A DNA stretch of 63,293 nucleotides from an uncultured Faecalicoccus sp. Its GTDB lineage: Bacteria > Bacillota_I > Bacilli_A > Erysipelotrichales > Erysipelotrichaceae. The translations under genes were made by a program, and so were the position numbers. Each line of letters begins with the position of its first letter. The first letter of the stretch is position 1. The stretch is taken from NCBI GenBank assembly GCA_902497095.1, contig CABVDD010000007.1, forward strand, positions 1-63,293, given 5' to 3'. The notes under the pieces were generated by a model that saw only the letters and a list, made by a program, of their open reading frames with translations, did no database searches and was not told where the DNA came from. This document shows, piece after piece, positions 45,606 through 55,300 of this stretch.

Positions 45606-45713
45606 TTTCATCCCTCCGATTATTTTCTTATTTTACCGCAAATTGTTTGAAAAACCAATGGTATTTTAATTTCATAGTGCTATAATAGGATTACATGAAA
45701 AGGAGGCATATTT

Positions 45714-46163
45714 ATGGTCATTATATATACATCTCCTGGCTGCGCCAGCTGCCGAAAAGCAAAGCAGTGGCTAAAGGACAATCAAATTGAATTTAAAGAA
45801 AAAAATATTTTTACGACATTGCTCGATGAAAATGAAATCAAATATATATTATCGCGATGTGAAAATGGTACCGAAGATATTATTTCTGTTCGATCCAAAG
45901 CTTTTCAGTCCTTAAAAAAGGGCATTGATGATTTTTCAATGAATGAATTGGTGACATTGATACAAAAGAATCCTTCCATTCTGAAACGACCGATCATGTT
46001 ATCGAAGAAAAGTTTAGTTGTTGGTTATGATGATGATGAAATCACAACTATGATGCCTGCAGAACTTCGGCCGGTTATTGAAGAATCTTGTAATCCAAGT
46101 TGTCCAAATTATGAAATCTGCGGTGGAATTCGTGCTGAACAGCCAGCTCAAGTACAACTTTAA
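45714..46163 (+). CDS. spx: Spx/ArsC-family transcription regulator with a Cys-rich tail
   Basis: This 149-residue thioredoxin-fold protein has the redox CxxC at Cys10/Cys13 (SPGCASCRK) and the Spx-type RPIMLS segment (about residue 92). Spx binds the RNA polymerase alpha subunit and redirects transcription under disulfide stress. Typical Spx is about 131 residues; this one has a tail with CNPSCPNYEICGG (about 126-138), adding three Cys that could bind metal or be an extra redox switch. AAAAGGAGG precedes the ATG; TGCTATAAT lies about 35 nt upstream. Monocistronic. Confidence 0.88.
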   Translation: MVIIYTSPGCASCRKAKQWLKDNQIEFKEKNIFTTLLDENEIKYILSRCENGTEDIISVRSKAFQSLKKGIDDFSMNELVTLIQKNPSILKRPIMLSKKSLVVGYDDDEITTMMPAELRPVIEESCNPSCPNYEICGGIRAEQPAQVQL

Positions 46164-46175
46164 ATATTATAGACA

Positions 46176-46203
46176 AAGGCGGTTTGTAAGAACCGTCTTT
46201 TTG
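46176..46203 (+). terminator. spx terminator
   Basis: AGGCGGTT/AACCGTCT stem (one G-T), 6-nt loop, T5. Confidence 0.85.
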
Positions 46204-46339
46204 TATGTGAATAAAATGTAAAACGTTTTTATAAATGTATATTTGAAGGTAAATTGTTCAAAAGAAGATGAATTCATCTAATAGACTTTTATTGTGCTGA
46301 TTAGATTGACTACATTTTTCTATTCTTTGAAAAAAATTG

Positions 46340-46370
46340 TGCTATAATAGGGATGTTGAAAACGTTTACA
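46340..46370 (+). promoter_or_regulatory. ppdK promoter overlapped by a perfect cre site
   Basis: Extended -10 TGCTATAAT (46340-46348) puts the transcript start near 46355. TTGAAAACGTTTACA (46356-46370) matches the CcpA cre consensus WTGNAANCGNWNNCW at every constrained position. A CcpA dimer there would cover the start site and repress ppdK on preferred sugars. Confidence 0.75.
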
Positions 46371-46397
46371 TATTGAGAAAGTTAGGAGGATTAAATA

Positions 46398-49025
46398 ATG
46401 ACAACAAAGTACGTGTACCTTTTTCAAGAAGGTGATGCGAATATGCGTGAACTTCTTGGAGGAAAAGGTGCCAATCTTGCGGAGATGAGCAAATTGGGAA
46501 TGCCAGTTCCTAATGGTTTTACCATTACAACAGAAGCTTGTAATAAATATTATGAAGATGGTGAAACAATCAATGAAGAAATTCAGAAACAAATTATGGA
46601 GTATCTGGAAAAGTTAGAAGCAGAAACAGGAAAAAAATTCGGGGATGCTCAAAATCCATTATTAGTTTCTGTTCGTTCCGGTGCAAGAGCCAGTATGCCA
46701 GGAATGATGGATACCATCTTAAATTTAGGTATTAATGATGTTGTAGCTAAAACGATTGCGGATAAATCACAGAATCCTCGTTTTGCCTATGATTCCTATC
46801 GTCGTTTTATTCAAATGTTTGCGGATGTTGTAAAAGGCTTAAGCAAAAAAAGATTTGAAGAAATCATTGATGAAGTCAAAGCACAGCGCGGTATCAAAGA
46901 TGATCTAGAACTTACCGCAGAAGATATGATGACCTTGGTTGATCGTTTTAAAGAATTTTATCAGGCTGAGTTACATGAAAGTTTTCCAACCGATCCTAAG
47001 ACGCAGATGATGGAAGCTATCGAAGCGGTATTTAAATCATGGAATAATGAACGAGCTATTTACTATCGTCGTATGAATGACATTCCAAGTTCTTGGGGAA
47101 CTGCTGTAAATGTTCAGATGATGGTTTTTGGAAATATGGGAGAAGATTGCGGTACCGGTGTTGCCTTTACTCGAAGCCCTGCTACAGGTGAAAATAAGCT
47201 ATTTGGTGAATTCTTGATGAATGCACAGGGCGAGGATGTAGTTGCAGGTGTTCGTACACCGCAGTCTATTGATCAGTTAAAAGAAGTAAGTCCAACAGCT
47301 TATGATCAGTTTGTTGATATCTGTTCTAAATTAGAACATCATTATAAGAATATGCAGGATATGGAGTTTACCATTGAAGGTGGAAAACTGTTTATGCTGC
47401 AGACGCGAAATGGTAAACGTACTGCACAGGCCGCTTTAAAAATTGCCTGTGACATGGTTGATGAAGGTTTGATCAATGAAGAAGAAGCTTTATTGATGGT
47501 AGAACCGCAACAATTAGATGCTTTGTTGCACCCTATGTTTGATCCTAAAGCTTTAAAAGAAGCTACAGCCATTACCAGCGCTTTACCGGCAAGTCCTGGT
47601 GCTGGATCTGGACAGATCGTATTCACTGCCGATGAGGCAAAAGAAGAAGCCGATTCAGGTAAAAAAGTTATTTTAGTTCGTTTGGAAACCAGTCCAGAAG
47701 ATATTGAAGGAATGGCGGTCTCACAAGGTATCTTAACTGTTCGTGGCGGTATGACAAGTCATGCAGCCGTTGTAGCTCGTGGAATGGGATCTTGTTGTGT
47801 AAGTGGTGCTGGCGATATTGAAATGCATGAAGAAGAAGGATACTTTGTTGTAGCTGGAAAACGTTATAATCGTGGAGATTGGATTTCTATCGATGGTTCA
47901 ACTGGTAATGTCTATGGTGAAAAAATTGAAACGGTACCTGCTGAAATCAGCGGTGATTTTGAACGCTTTATGGAATGGGCAGATAAAGCTCGTACTTTAA
48001 AAATTCGTACAAACGCTGATACGCCAAGAGATGCAAGACAAGCTGTAGAATTTGGAGCTGAAGGTATTGGTTTGGTTCGTACGGAGCATATGTTCTTTGA
48101 AGGCGATAAAATCAAAGCTATTCGTGAAATGATCGTTGCCAAAAATGATGAACAAATGGAAGCTGCATTAAATAAGTTGGAACCAATGCAACAAAAAGAC
48201 TTTGAAGGCATTTATGAAGCTATGGAAGGCAGACCAGTGACAATTCGTTATTTGGATCCACCTTTGCATGAATTTGTGCCAACAGCTCCTGAAGATATCA
48301 AAGAATTGGCAAAAGAAATGAATATTTCTTATGATGAATTAGCACAGGTTATCTCTGGATTACACGAAGTCAATCCAATGATGGGACATCGTGGAAGTCG
48401 TCTGGATGTATCAAATCCAGGTATTGCACATATGCAGACAGCTGCTGTGATCAAAGCCGCTTTAAATGTAAACAAGGCTCATCCAGAATGGAATATTGAA
48501 CCAGAGATCATGTTACCGCTAATTGGTGATTTAAAAGAATTACAGTATGTAAAGAAGATGGTTACAGAAACAGCTGATAAAATCATCAAAGAGTCTGGCG
48601 CTTCTTTAACTTATCATGTAGGAACTATGATCGAAGTACCTCGTGCTGCTTTATTAGCTGATGAATTGGCGCAAGATGCTGAATTCTTCTCATTTGGTAC
48701 CAATGATTTGACACAGTTGACATTTGGTTTCTCACGTGATGATGCAGGTAAATTCTTGCCAGAATACTATGATGCCAAGATTTATGAAAATGATCCATTT
48801 GCACGCTTAGATCAAAAAGGCGTTGGCAAATTGATCGAAATGGCAGCTCAATTAGGTCGCAAGACACGTCCGGATATCAAATTAGGTATTTGTGGAGAAC
48901 ATGGTGGGGATCCTTCTAGTATCGCATTTGCGAATAAATTAGGATTAAATTATGTTTCTTGCTCACCATATCGTGTTCCAATTGCACGTTTAGCGGCAGC
49001 ACAGGCAGCTATCAAACAAAAATAA
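46398..49025 (+). CDS. ppdK: pyruvate, phosphate dikinase
   Basis: Interconverts pyruvate, ATP and phosphate with PEP, AMP and PPi; it may run in the PEP-forming direction or as a PPi-linked glycolytic step. The 875 residues have the ATP-grasp domain (GGKGANLAEMSKLGMPVP, SVRSGARASMPGMMDTILN), the swivelling phospho-His domain GGMTSHAAVVARGMG with the phosphorylated His at about 455, and the PEP-binding barrel ending in FGTNDLTQLTFGFSRDD, and CGEHGGDP with the catalytic Cys. AGGAGG precedes the ATG. A cre site at the promoter suggests repression by good carbon sources. Confidence 0.97.
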   Translation: MTTKYVYLFQEGDANMRELLGGKGANLAEMSKLGMPVPNGFTITTEACNKYYEDGETINEEIQKQIMEYLEKLEAETGKKFGDAQNPLLVSVRSGARASMPGMMDTILNLGINDVVAKTIADKSQNPRFAYDSYRRFIQMFADVVKGLSKKRFEEIIDEVKAQRGIKDDLELTAEDMMTLVDRFKEFYQAELHESFPTDPKTQMMEAIEAVFKSWNNERAIYYRRMNDIPSSWGTAVNVQMMVFGNMGEDCGTGVAFTRSPATGENKLFGEFLMNAQGEDVVAGVRTPQSIDQLKEVSPTAYDQFVDICSKLEHHYKNMQDMEFTIEGGKLFMLQTRNGKRTAQAALKIACDMVDEGLINEEEALLMVEPQQLDALLHPMFDPKALKEATAITSALPASPGAGSGQIVFTADEAKEEADSGKKVILVRLETSPEDIEGMAVSQGILTVRGGMTSHAAVVARGMGSCCVSGAGDIEMHEEEGYFVVAGKRYNRGDWISIDGSTGNVYGEKIETVPAEISGDFERFMEWADKARTLKIRTNADTPRDARQAVEFGAEGIGLVRTEHMFFEGDKIKAIREMIVAKNDEQMEAALNKLEPMQQKDFEGIYEAMEGRPVTIRYLDPPLHEFVPTAPEDIKELAKEMNISYDELAQVISGLHEVNPMMGHRGSRLDVSNPGIAHMQTAAVIKAALNVNKAHPEWNIEPEIMLPLIGDLKELQYVKKMVTETADKIIKESGASLTYHVGTMIEVPRAALLADELAQDAEFFSFGTNDLTQLTFGFSRDDAGKFLPEYYDAKIYENDPFARLDQKGVGKLIEMAAQLGRKTRPDIKLGICGEHGGDPSSIAFANKLGLNYVSCSPYRVPIARLAAAQAAIKQK

Positions 49026-49027
49026 GT

Positions 49028-49052
49028 AAAGAGGTCTTCAGACCTCTTTTTT
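49028..49052 (+). terminator. ppdK terminator
   Basis: Perfect stem AGAGGTCT/AGACCTCT with a very short loop and T6. Confidence 0.92.
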
Positions 49053-49067
49053 ATACAGAGAGGCTAT

Positions 49068-49670
49068 ATGACAGAAACTGAAAAGATGAAACAAAAAAAA
49101 TTATACGATCCATTTAAACTGGAAGGTTTTACTTGGAAAAACATTCGTCCTTTTTTAAAAGCTTTTAATGAAAGTGAATATTGGATAGATAGAAAACCTT
49201 TGGAAAATTTGCGGCAATTTTTCAAAGAGTCTTATGAGGATATATCTTTGGTTCCTCCTTTTTATTGTGATCATGGTATCAATATTTCAATTGGAAAACA
49301 TTTTCAAGGAAATACAGATATTGTGATTCTAGATGAGGCTGATGTCATTATTGGAAATGATGTATTGATCGGGCCAAGAACTTGTATTTATACGGCATCG
49401 CATCCTATTGATGCATACATACGAAATATGGATTTAGAAATAGCGCTTCCGGTAATAATCAAAGACTCTGTATGGATTGGAGGAAATGTAGTAATCAATC
49501 CGGGTGTGACGATTGGCAAAGGAAGTGTGATCGGTTCAGGAAGTATCGTTACTCATGATATACCCGATGGGGTCATTGCGGCGGGTAATCCTTGTCGTGT
49601 ATTACGTTTGATTGATGAAGAAGATCATAAATATTGGATGGAAAAATACAAGGAGTATCAAAATGTCTAA
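49068..49670 (+). CDS. maltose/galactoside O-acetyltransferase-like (left-handed beta-helix)
   Basis: A 200-residue acetyl-CoA-dependent sugar O-acetyltransferase of the Maa/LacA group. An N-terminal helical segment (1-70) is followed by hexapeptide repeats: VIIGNDVLIGPRTCIYT, the loop ASHPID with catalytic His (about 123), VWIGGNVVINPGVTIGKGS and GNPCRVLR. The acceptor sugar is unknown. GAGAGGC precedes the ATG. The next gene overlaps it by 8 nt, so these three small genes (acetyltransferase, flavodoxin-like, YfcE) form an operon behind the ppdK terminator. Confidence 0.92.
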   Translation: MTETEKMKQKKLYDPFKLEGFTWKNIRPFLKAFNESEYWIDRKPLENLRQFFKESYEDISLVPPFYCDHGINISIGKHFQGNTDIVILDEADVIIGNDVLIGPRTCIYTASHPIDAYIRNMDLEIALPVIIKDSVWIGGNVVINPGVTIGKGSVIGSGSIVTHDIPDGVIAAGNPCRVLRLIDEEDHKYWMEKYKEYQNV

Positions 49671-50229
49671 AATTTTATATATAAATAGCACGATTTCGAA
49701 GAATTCAAGAACAGATATTCTCGCAAGACATTTACTGAGTCATTTGAAGGGAAGCATAGAAGAGATCAACTTACAGAAGGAAACAAATCTTTATCCTTTA
49801 AATCAAAATGGATTAAGCCAACGAGAAAATAAAACTTATTTTACTCAATATGCCAAGCAGTTTTCTCAGGCAGATATTATAGTAATCGCAGCACCATACT
49901 ATGATCTATCGTTTCCTTCGCTTTTAAAGATTTATATTGAAATGATTTGTTGTCAGGGGATTACTTTTTATTATGATGAAAAGGGAATTTGTCAAAATTG
50001 TTGTAAGTGTAAAAAGGTATATTATGTGACAACTTCTGGAGGCACTATTTATAAGCAATTTGGTTATGAATACATACAAGGTGTGTTCTCCTATTTTTTC
50101 AAGACCGAAGACGTTATGCTGATCTGTGCACAGAATTTAGATGTTATGCAGGATCCACAGAAAATTATTCAAGATACAATGGATGAAATAGATAGGAGAT
50201 TTACAGATGAAGATCTTGCTGGTCAGTGA
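49663..50229 (+). CDS. flavodoxin-like NAD(P)H-dependent oxidoreductase (FMN; AzoR/NQO-like)
   Basis: This 188-residue flavodoxin-fold protein has LYINSTISKNSRTDILA (phosphate loop of FMN binding), ADIIVIAAPYYDLSFPSLLKIYIE (split here: ADIIVIAAPYYDLS, then FPSLLKIYIE) and the TTSGG loop (about 124). These match the FMN-dependent NADH-azoreductase/quinone reductase group. A CQNCCKCKK segment (about 110) is unusual and could bind metal. The start at 49663 has AGGAG 7 nt upstream and overlaps the preceding gene. The electron acceptor is unknown. Confidence 0.87.
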   Translation: MSKILYINSTISKNSRTDILARHLLSHLKGSIEEINLQKETNLYPLNQNGLSQRENKTYFTQYAKQFSQADIIVIAAPYYDLSFPSLLKIYIEMICCQGITFYYDEKGICQNCCKCKKVYYVTTSGGTIYKQFGYEYIQGVFSYFFKTEDVMLICAQNLDVMQDPQKIIQDTMDEIDRRFTDEDLAGQ

Positions 50230-50758
50230 CAGTCATCGATTTCTAGATCATTTACCTCGAATCGTACGTAAATATAAAGGATCGGTTGATTTGATGATCC
50301 ATTGTGGAGATTCTGCACTGCCTAAAGATGATAAAGTAATGAAACAGTTTGATATTGCGGTACAAGGAAATCATGATGAAGACGCCTATCCTAAGTATGT
50401 GATCTATAAAGACATTTGTGTAACGCATGGCCACTACTATAATGTTTATGATGGTTATGATGAATTACTGTCCTTATGTAAAGCAAACCACTGTACCTTG
50501 TGTTTTCATGGACATACCCATGTTCCAACAATCAAGAAAATAGATGGAATCACTTTTGTCAATCCGGGAAGTTTGATGGTAAATCGTGGTTCTTATGCTT
50601 ATGGAACTTATGCGATCATCAATTTATTTAATGATATCCAAATCACTTTTTATCGTTCAGATACAGATGCCATATGTCCAGATACAATTCTTCAGGAAGG
50701 ATTAGCACAGTTAGAAGAGTTTAAGCGCATTCTTAGAAATTATAGACATCATACATAG
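50207..50758 (+). CDS. yfcE: YfcE/MJ0936-family metallophosphoesterase
   Basis: A 183-residue calcineurin-like phosphodiesterase with all metal-binding blocks: VSDSHRF (about 6), IHCGDS (about 32), QGNHDED (about 53), THGHYYNV (about 70) and HGHTHVP (about 100). Relatives cleave bis(p-nitrophenyl) phosphate or 2',3'-cyclic phosphates; the physiological substrate is not established. AGGAGAT precedes the ATG. It overlaps the flavodoxin-like gene by 23 nt. Confidence 0.93.
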   Translation: MKILLVSDSHRFLDHLPRIVRKYKGSVDLMIHCGDSALPKDDKVMKQFDIAVQGNHDEDAYPKYVIYKDICVTHGHYYNVYDGYDELLSLCKANHCTLCFHGHTHVPTIKKIDGITFVNPGSLMVNRGSYAYGTYAIINLFNDIQITFYRSDTDAICPDTILQEGLAQLEEFKRILRNYRHHT

Positions 50759-50800
50759 TAGTTTATTGATTTGATGTAAAGAAAAGATATCTGCTTACGA

Positions 50801-50840
50801 AATAAGGCTGCAACACTAAAACAAGTATTGCAGCTTTATT
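50801..50840. terminator. hairpin between convergent yfcE and gltD
   Basis: GCTGCAACACT pairs with AGTATTGCAGC (one G-T type mismatch). The flanking T-runs are short and interrupted, so termination may be incomplete in either direction. Confidence 0.65.
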
Positions 50841-50842
50841 GG

Positions 50843-52297
50843 TTATTCTAAATTCGTATATCCCATTAAATATTTGTCAATTTCTTTTGCACATTCCAAT
50901 CCTTCATGAATGGCCCATACAACTAAAGACTGACCTCGATGGGCATCACCGGCTGTAAAGATCTTCTGTTCTTTTGTTTGATAAGAATTTGGATTTGTCA
51001 TAAAAGTATTTCTTGGTGACATATCCAGGGCAAAAGCTTGTTTGCTATCGTCTTCTACGCCGATAAAGCCTGCCGCAATCAATAAAAGATCACACGGAAT
51101 TTTTTGTTCAGAGCCTTTGACAAACTCCATCTTTCCATTGACAAATTGAACTTTAGATACGATCACAGCTTTGATTTTTCCGTTTTTGACTTCAATTTCT
51201 TTGATCGTTCTTTCATAAATACGAGGATCTTTTCCAAATTGAGAAATAGCTTCTTGTTGGCCATAGTCCGTTTTTAAAACTTTTGGCCATTCTGGCCAAG
51301 GATTAGATTCTAGACGTTCTTTTGGTGGTTCTGGCATCATTTCAATTTGAGTAACAGACTTGCATCCTTGACGAATGCTTGTTCCTACACAATCATTTCC
51401 GGTATCTCCACCACCAACGATAACTACATGTTTTCCTTTAGCTGTTTCTGTTTTTGAACCTTTGATAAGATGTTTTGTGACACTGGTTAAATAATCTACC
51501 GCAAAATAAATTCCTTTGGCATCTCGATTTTCAAAAACTAGATCTCTTGGCTTCTTAGAACCGATGCATAAGGCAATCGCATCGTATTCTTTCATTAATG
51601 TCTCTTTAGAAATATCAATTCCTGCTTTTACCTGGCATTGAAATTGAATGCCTTCTTCTTCTAATACGTGAATTCGTCTTTGGATATATTGTTTTTCCAA
51701 TTTCATGTTTGGAATACCATACATCAATAATCCTCCAATCGCATCATCTTTTTCAAACACCGTGACTTGATGACCTCTTTGATTTAGTGCATAGGCTACA
51801 CTAAGTCCTGCAGGCCCAGAGCCGATGACAGCTACTTTTTTAGATGTTCGTATTTCAGGAACTTGCGGTTTCATCCAATGATTCTTGAATCCTTCTTCGA
51901 TAATATAGTATTCATTATCTTTAATGGTAACAGGACGGCTGTCTAGACCATTAAGACATGATTTCTCACAAAGTGCTGGACAGACACGACCTGTAAATTC
52001 TGGAAACGGATTTGTCTTTAGCAGTCTGGATAAGGCTTGTTGTGTATGACCTTTATAAATTTCATCATTCCATTCGGGTATTAAATTATGTAAAGGGCAA
52101 CCTGTTGTCATTCCTTTTAATTCAATGGATGCCTGACAAAAAGGTACACCACAGTTCATGCATCTAGCACCTTGTTTTCTTCTTTCTTCGATATCCATGT
52201 CTTCATGGAATTCCAAAAAGTTTTGAATGCGCTGTAATGGTGAAACTGCAGTATTTTCTTTGCGTTCAAATTCTAAAAATCCTGTTGGTTTTCCCAT
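50843..52297 (-). CDS. gltD: glutamate synthase (NADPH) small subunit
   Basis: Supplies electrons from NADPH to GltB for glutamate formation. The 484 residues have the N-terminal ferredoxin-like region with CMNCGVPFCQ, GCPLHNLIPEWND and RVCPALCEKSCLNG (two [4Fe-4S] clusters), the FAD site VIGSGPAGLSVAYALNQRGH (about 154), the NADPH site VIVGGGDTGNDCVG (about 290) and the C-terminal TAGDAHRGQSLVVWAIHEG. AGGAGG precedes the ATG, 9 bp after gltB. It is the last gene of glnN-asnB-gltB-gltD. Confidence 0.97.
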   Translation of the reverse strand: MGKPTGFLEFERKENTAVSPLQRIQNFLEFHEDMDIEERRKQGARCMNCGVPFCQASIELKGMTTGCPLHNLIPEWNDEIYKGHTQQALSRLLKTNPFPEFTGRVCPALCEKSCLNGLDSRPVTIKDNEYYIIEEGFKNHWMKPQVPEIRTSKKVAVIGSGPAGLSVAYALNQRGHQVTVFEKDDAIGGLLMYGIPNMKLEKQYIQRRIHVLEEEGIQFQCQVKAGIDISKETLMKEYDAIALCIGSKKPRDLVFENRDAKGIYFAVDYLTSVTKHLIKGSKTETAKGKHVVIVGGGDTGNDCVGTSIRQGCKSVTQIEMMPEPPKERLESNPWPEWPKVLKTDYGQQEAISQFGKDPRIYERTIKEIEVKNGKIKAVIVSKVQFVNGKMEFVKGSEQKIPCDLLLIAAGFIGVEDDSKQAFALDMSPRNTFMTNPNSYQTKEQKIFTAGDAHRGQSLVVWAIHEGLECAKEIDKYLMGYTNLE

Positions 52298-52306
52298 GTT
52301 GACCTC

Positions 52307-55300
52307 CTATTTTTGAAAAGCCATATTAAAGGCTTTTAATTCTGCTTCTTCCTGGTGATATCCTTTATCCTGCAGTTCTTTGATCGATGAAAGCATACGC
52401 TTATAATCATTTGGAATGATTTTTTTAAAGTGCTGTAATTCTTCATCAAAATGATCTAAAATACGCAAGGCCTGCGATGAATTGGTCTCTTTATAATGTT
52501 CCTGCAGGATTTCAAAAAGTTTTTCTTTATCCGATTTTCCTGTAATTTCTTCAATGGAGACAAGATCTTTGTTGACATTTTTATATAGATCATGATCGGT
52601 GTCTAGAACATATGCAATACCACCAGACATACCGGCTGCAAAGTTTTTACCCGTTTTTCCTAATACAACGGCATAACCGCCAGTCATATATTCTAATCCA
52701 TGATCACCACAGCCTTCAACAACGGCTGTAGCGCCTGAATTTCTTACGCAGAAACGCTCACCGGCTTTTCCGCAAATAAAGGCTTTACCACTAGTGGCAC
52801 CATAAAGGGCTACGTTACCAATGATCACATTTTCTTCAGCTTTAAAAGAAGATTTGGCATCAGGAGCTATGACTAATTTTCCTCCCGATAAACCTTTTCC
52901 AAAGTAATCATTGGCGTCACCGGTAATTTTTAATGTCAATCCTTTAGGAATAAATGCACCAAAGGATTGTCCGGCGCCTCCTTTACCATTAACGATAAAG
53001 GTATCTTCTTTTAATGTATCGCCAAACTCTTTTGTGATCAAAGATCCTAACAGGCATCCTACACTACGATCGGTACTGGAAAGATTGACATCAATAGTAT
53101 GACTGCCTGAAGATTTCATACACGATTCAAAAGCCGGAATCAACTTGGTACTATCTAAAGTCGTATCCAATTTAAAATCATAAGTGTCTTTTGGTTTATG
53201 ATGAACATTTCGATTTTTTCCAATTAAAGCTTGAAGTTCTAACATGTTCTGTCTGGTTTGTAAATCTTGACGAATTTGAAGACAATCGCTATGTCCTACC
53301 ATTTCATCGATGGTTCTAAAGCCTAAAGAAGCCATGATTTCACGAAGTTCTTGTGCAATAAAACACATGAAATTCATAACATATTCTGGTTTTCCTTTAA
53401 ATCGTTTACGCAGCTGATCATTTTGTGTAGCGACTCCAAAAGGACATGTATCTTGATTACATACACGCATCATCATACAGCCCATTGTTACAAGAGGTGC
53501 TGTCGCAAAACCAAATTCTTCAGCGCCTAATAAACATGCGATGGCCACATCTTTTCCCGTCATTAATTTACCATCTGTTTCTAGTATAACGCGTGATCTT
53601 AAATGGTTTTCAATAAGGTTTTGATGCGTTTCGACAAGACCTAGTTCCCATGGAAGACCGGCATGATGAATACTGGATTGTGGGGCGGCTCCGGTACCTC
53701 CATCATAGCCAGAAATCAATATGACACTGGCACCGGCTTTTGCGACACCGCTGGCAATCGTACCAACACCAGCTTCACTGACTAACTTGACGCTGATCCT
53801 TGCTTCTTTATTGGCATTTTTTAGATCATAAATCAGTTGTGCCAAATCTTCGATAGAGTAAATATCGTGATGAGGCGGTGGACTGATCAAGGTAACACCA
53901 GGAGTGCTGTAGCGTGTTTTGGCAATCCAAGGATATACTTTTTTGCCGGGAAGGTGTCCACCTTCACCAGGTTTTGCACCTTGTGCCATCTTGATCTGAA
54001 TTTCTTTAGCACTGACTAAATAAGCGCTCGTCACGCCAAATCTTCCGCTGGCGACTTGTTTGATAGCTGAATTTTTTTCTGTATTTAAACGTTCTGGCTT
54101 TTCGCCGCCTTCACCAGAATTCGATTTTCCATGCAGGCGATTCATTGCGATGGCCATACATGTATGGGCTTCTTCAGAAATAGATCCATAGGACATAGCA
54201 CCTGTTTTGAAACGTTTTACGATTTCAGATACTGGCTCTACCTCTTCCAATGGAATAGCTTTTTGATTTGGTTTAAATTCCAAAGAAGCTCTGAGTGTAT
54301 GAGGACGATCTTTATCATTTACACGTTTTGTATACGCTTTGAACAGTTCATAATCGTTATCACGTGTTGCCTTTTGTAGAGTGATGATGGTTTGTGGATC
54401 GTAAAGATGATCTTCTTTTCCTTTACCACTTCTTAATTTATGAAAACCATAACTGTCTAATTTGGTATCACTAGAAAGTCCAAGAGGATCAAAACCATGA
54501 TCGTGGTGTACGATAAGATCTTCTTCAATTTCTTTTAAGCCGATACCGCCAACGCGGGATACAGTATTTGTAAAATATTGATCGATCACTTCTTTAGAGA
54601 TACCAATGGCTTCAAAGATTTGGGCGCTCTGATAAGATTGTAATGTCGAAATACCCATCTTGGCAGCAATTTTGACAATGCCATGCAAGATAGCTTCATT
54701 GTAGTCACGAATCGCAATAGAAGGTTCTTTATCCAATATATCTTTTTCAATCATCTCTTCAATGCATTCATGGGCCAAATACGGATAGATGGCAGTGGCT
54801 CCATAACCCAGCAAACATGCAAATTGATGAACATCTCTAGGCTCACCACTTTCTAAGATGATCGAGACGGCAGTTCGTTTTTTAGTTTGTACTAAATGAT
54901 GTTCTAAAGCCGATACGGCAAGCAAACTAGGAATGGCCATATGACTTTCATCGACTCCTTTATCGCTTAATATCAATATATTGGCTCCATCACGATAAAG
55001 GCGATCGCATTCAATAAATAAATGATGCAATGCTTCTTTTAGTGGCATACCTCGATAAAATAGAAGGGAAATCGTAGCACTTTGAAAACCTTCTTTATTA
55101 AGATTACGAATTTTATCCATGTCACGGGCATCTAAAATCGGGTTGTTGACTTCGAGTACCTTACAATTTGTACTTTTTTCTTCCAATAGATTTCCATCAC
55201 TGCCGATATATACTGTGGTATCAGTTACAATTTCTTCGCGAAGGGAATCAATAGGTGGATTTGTCACTTGCGCAAATAATTGTTTAAAATAGTGGAATAA

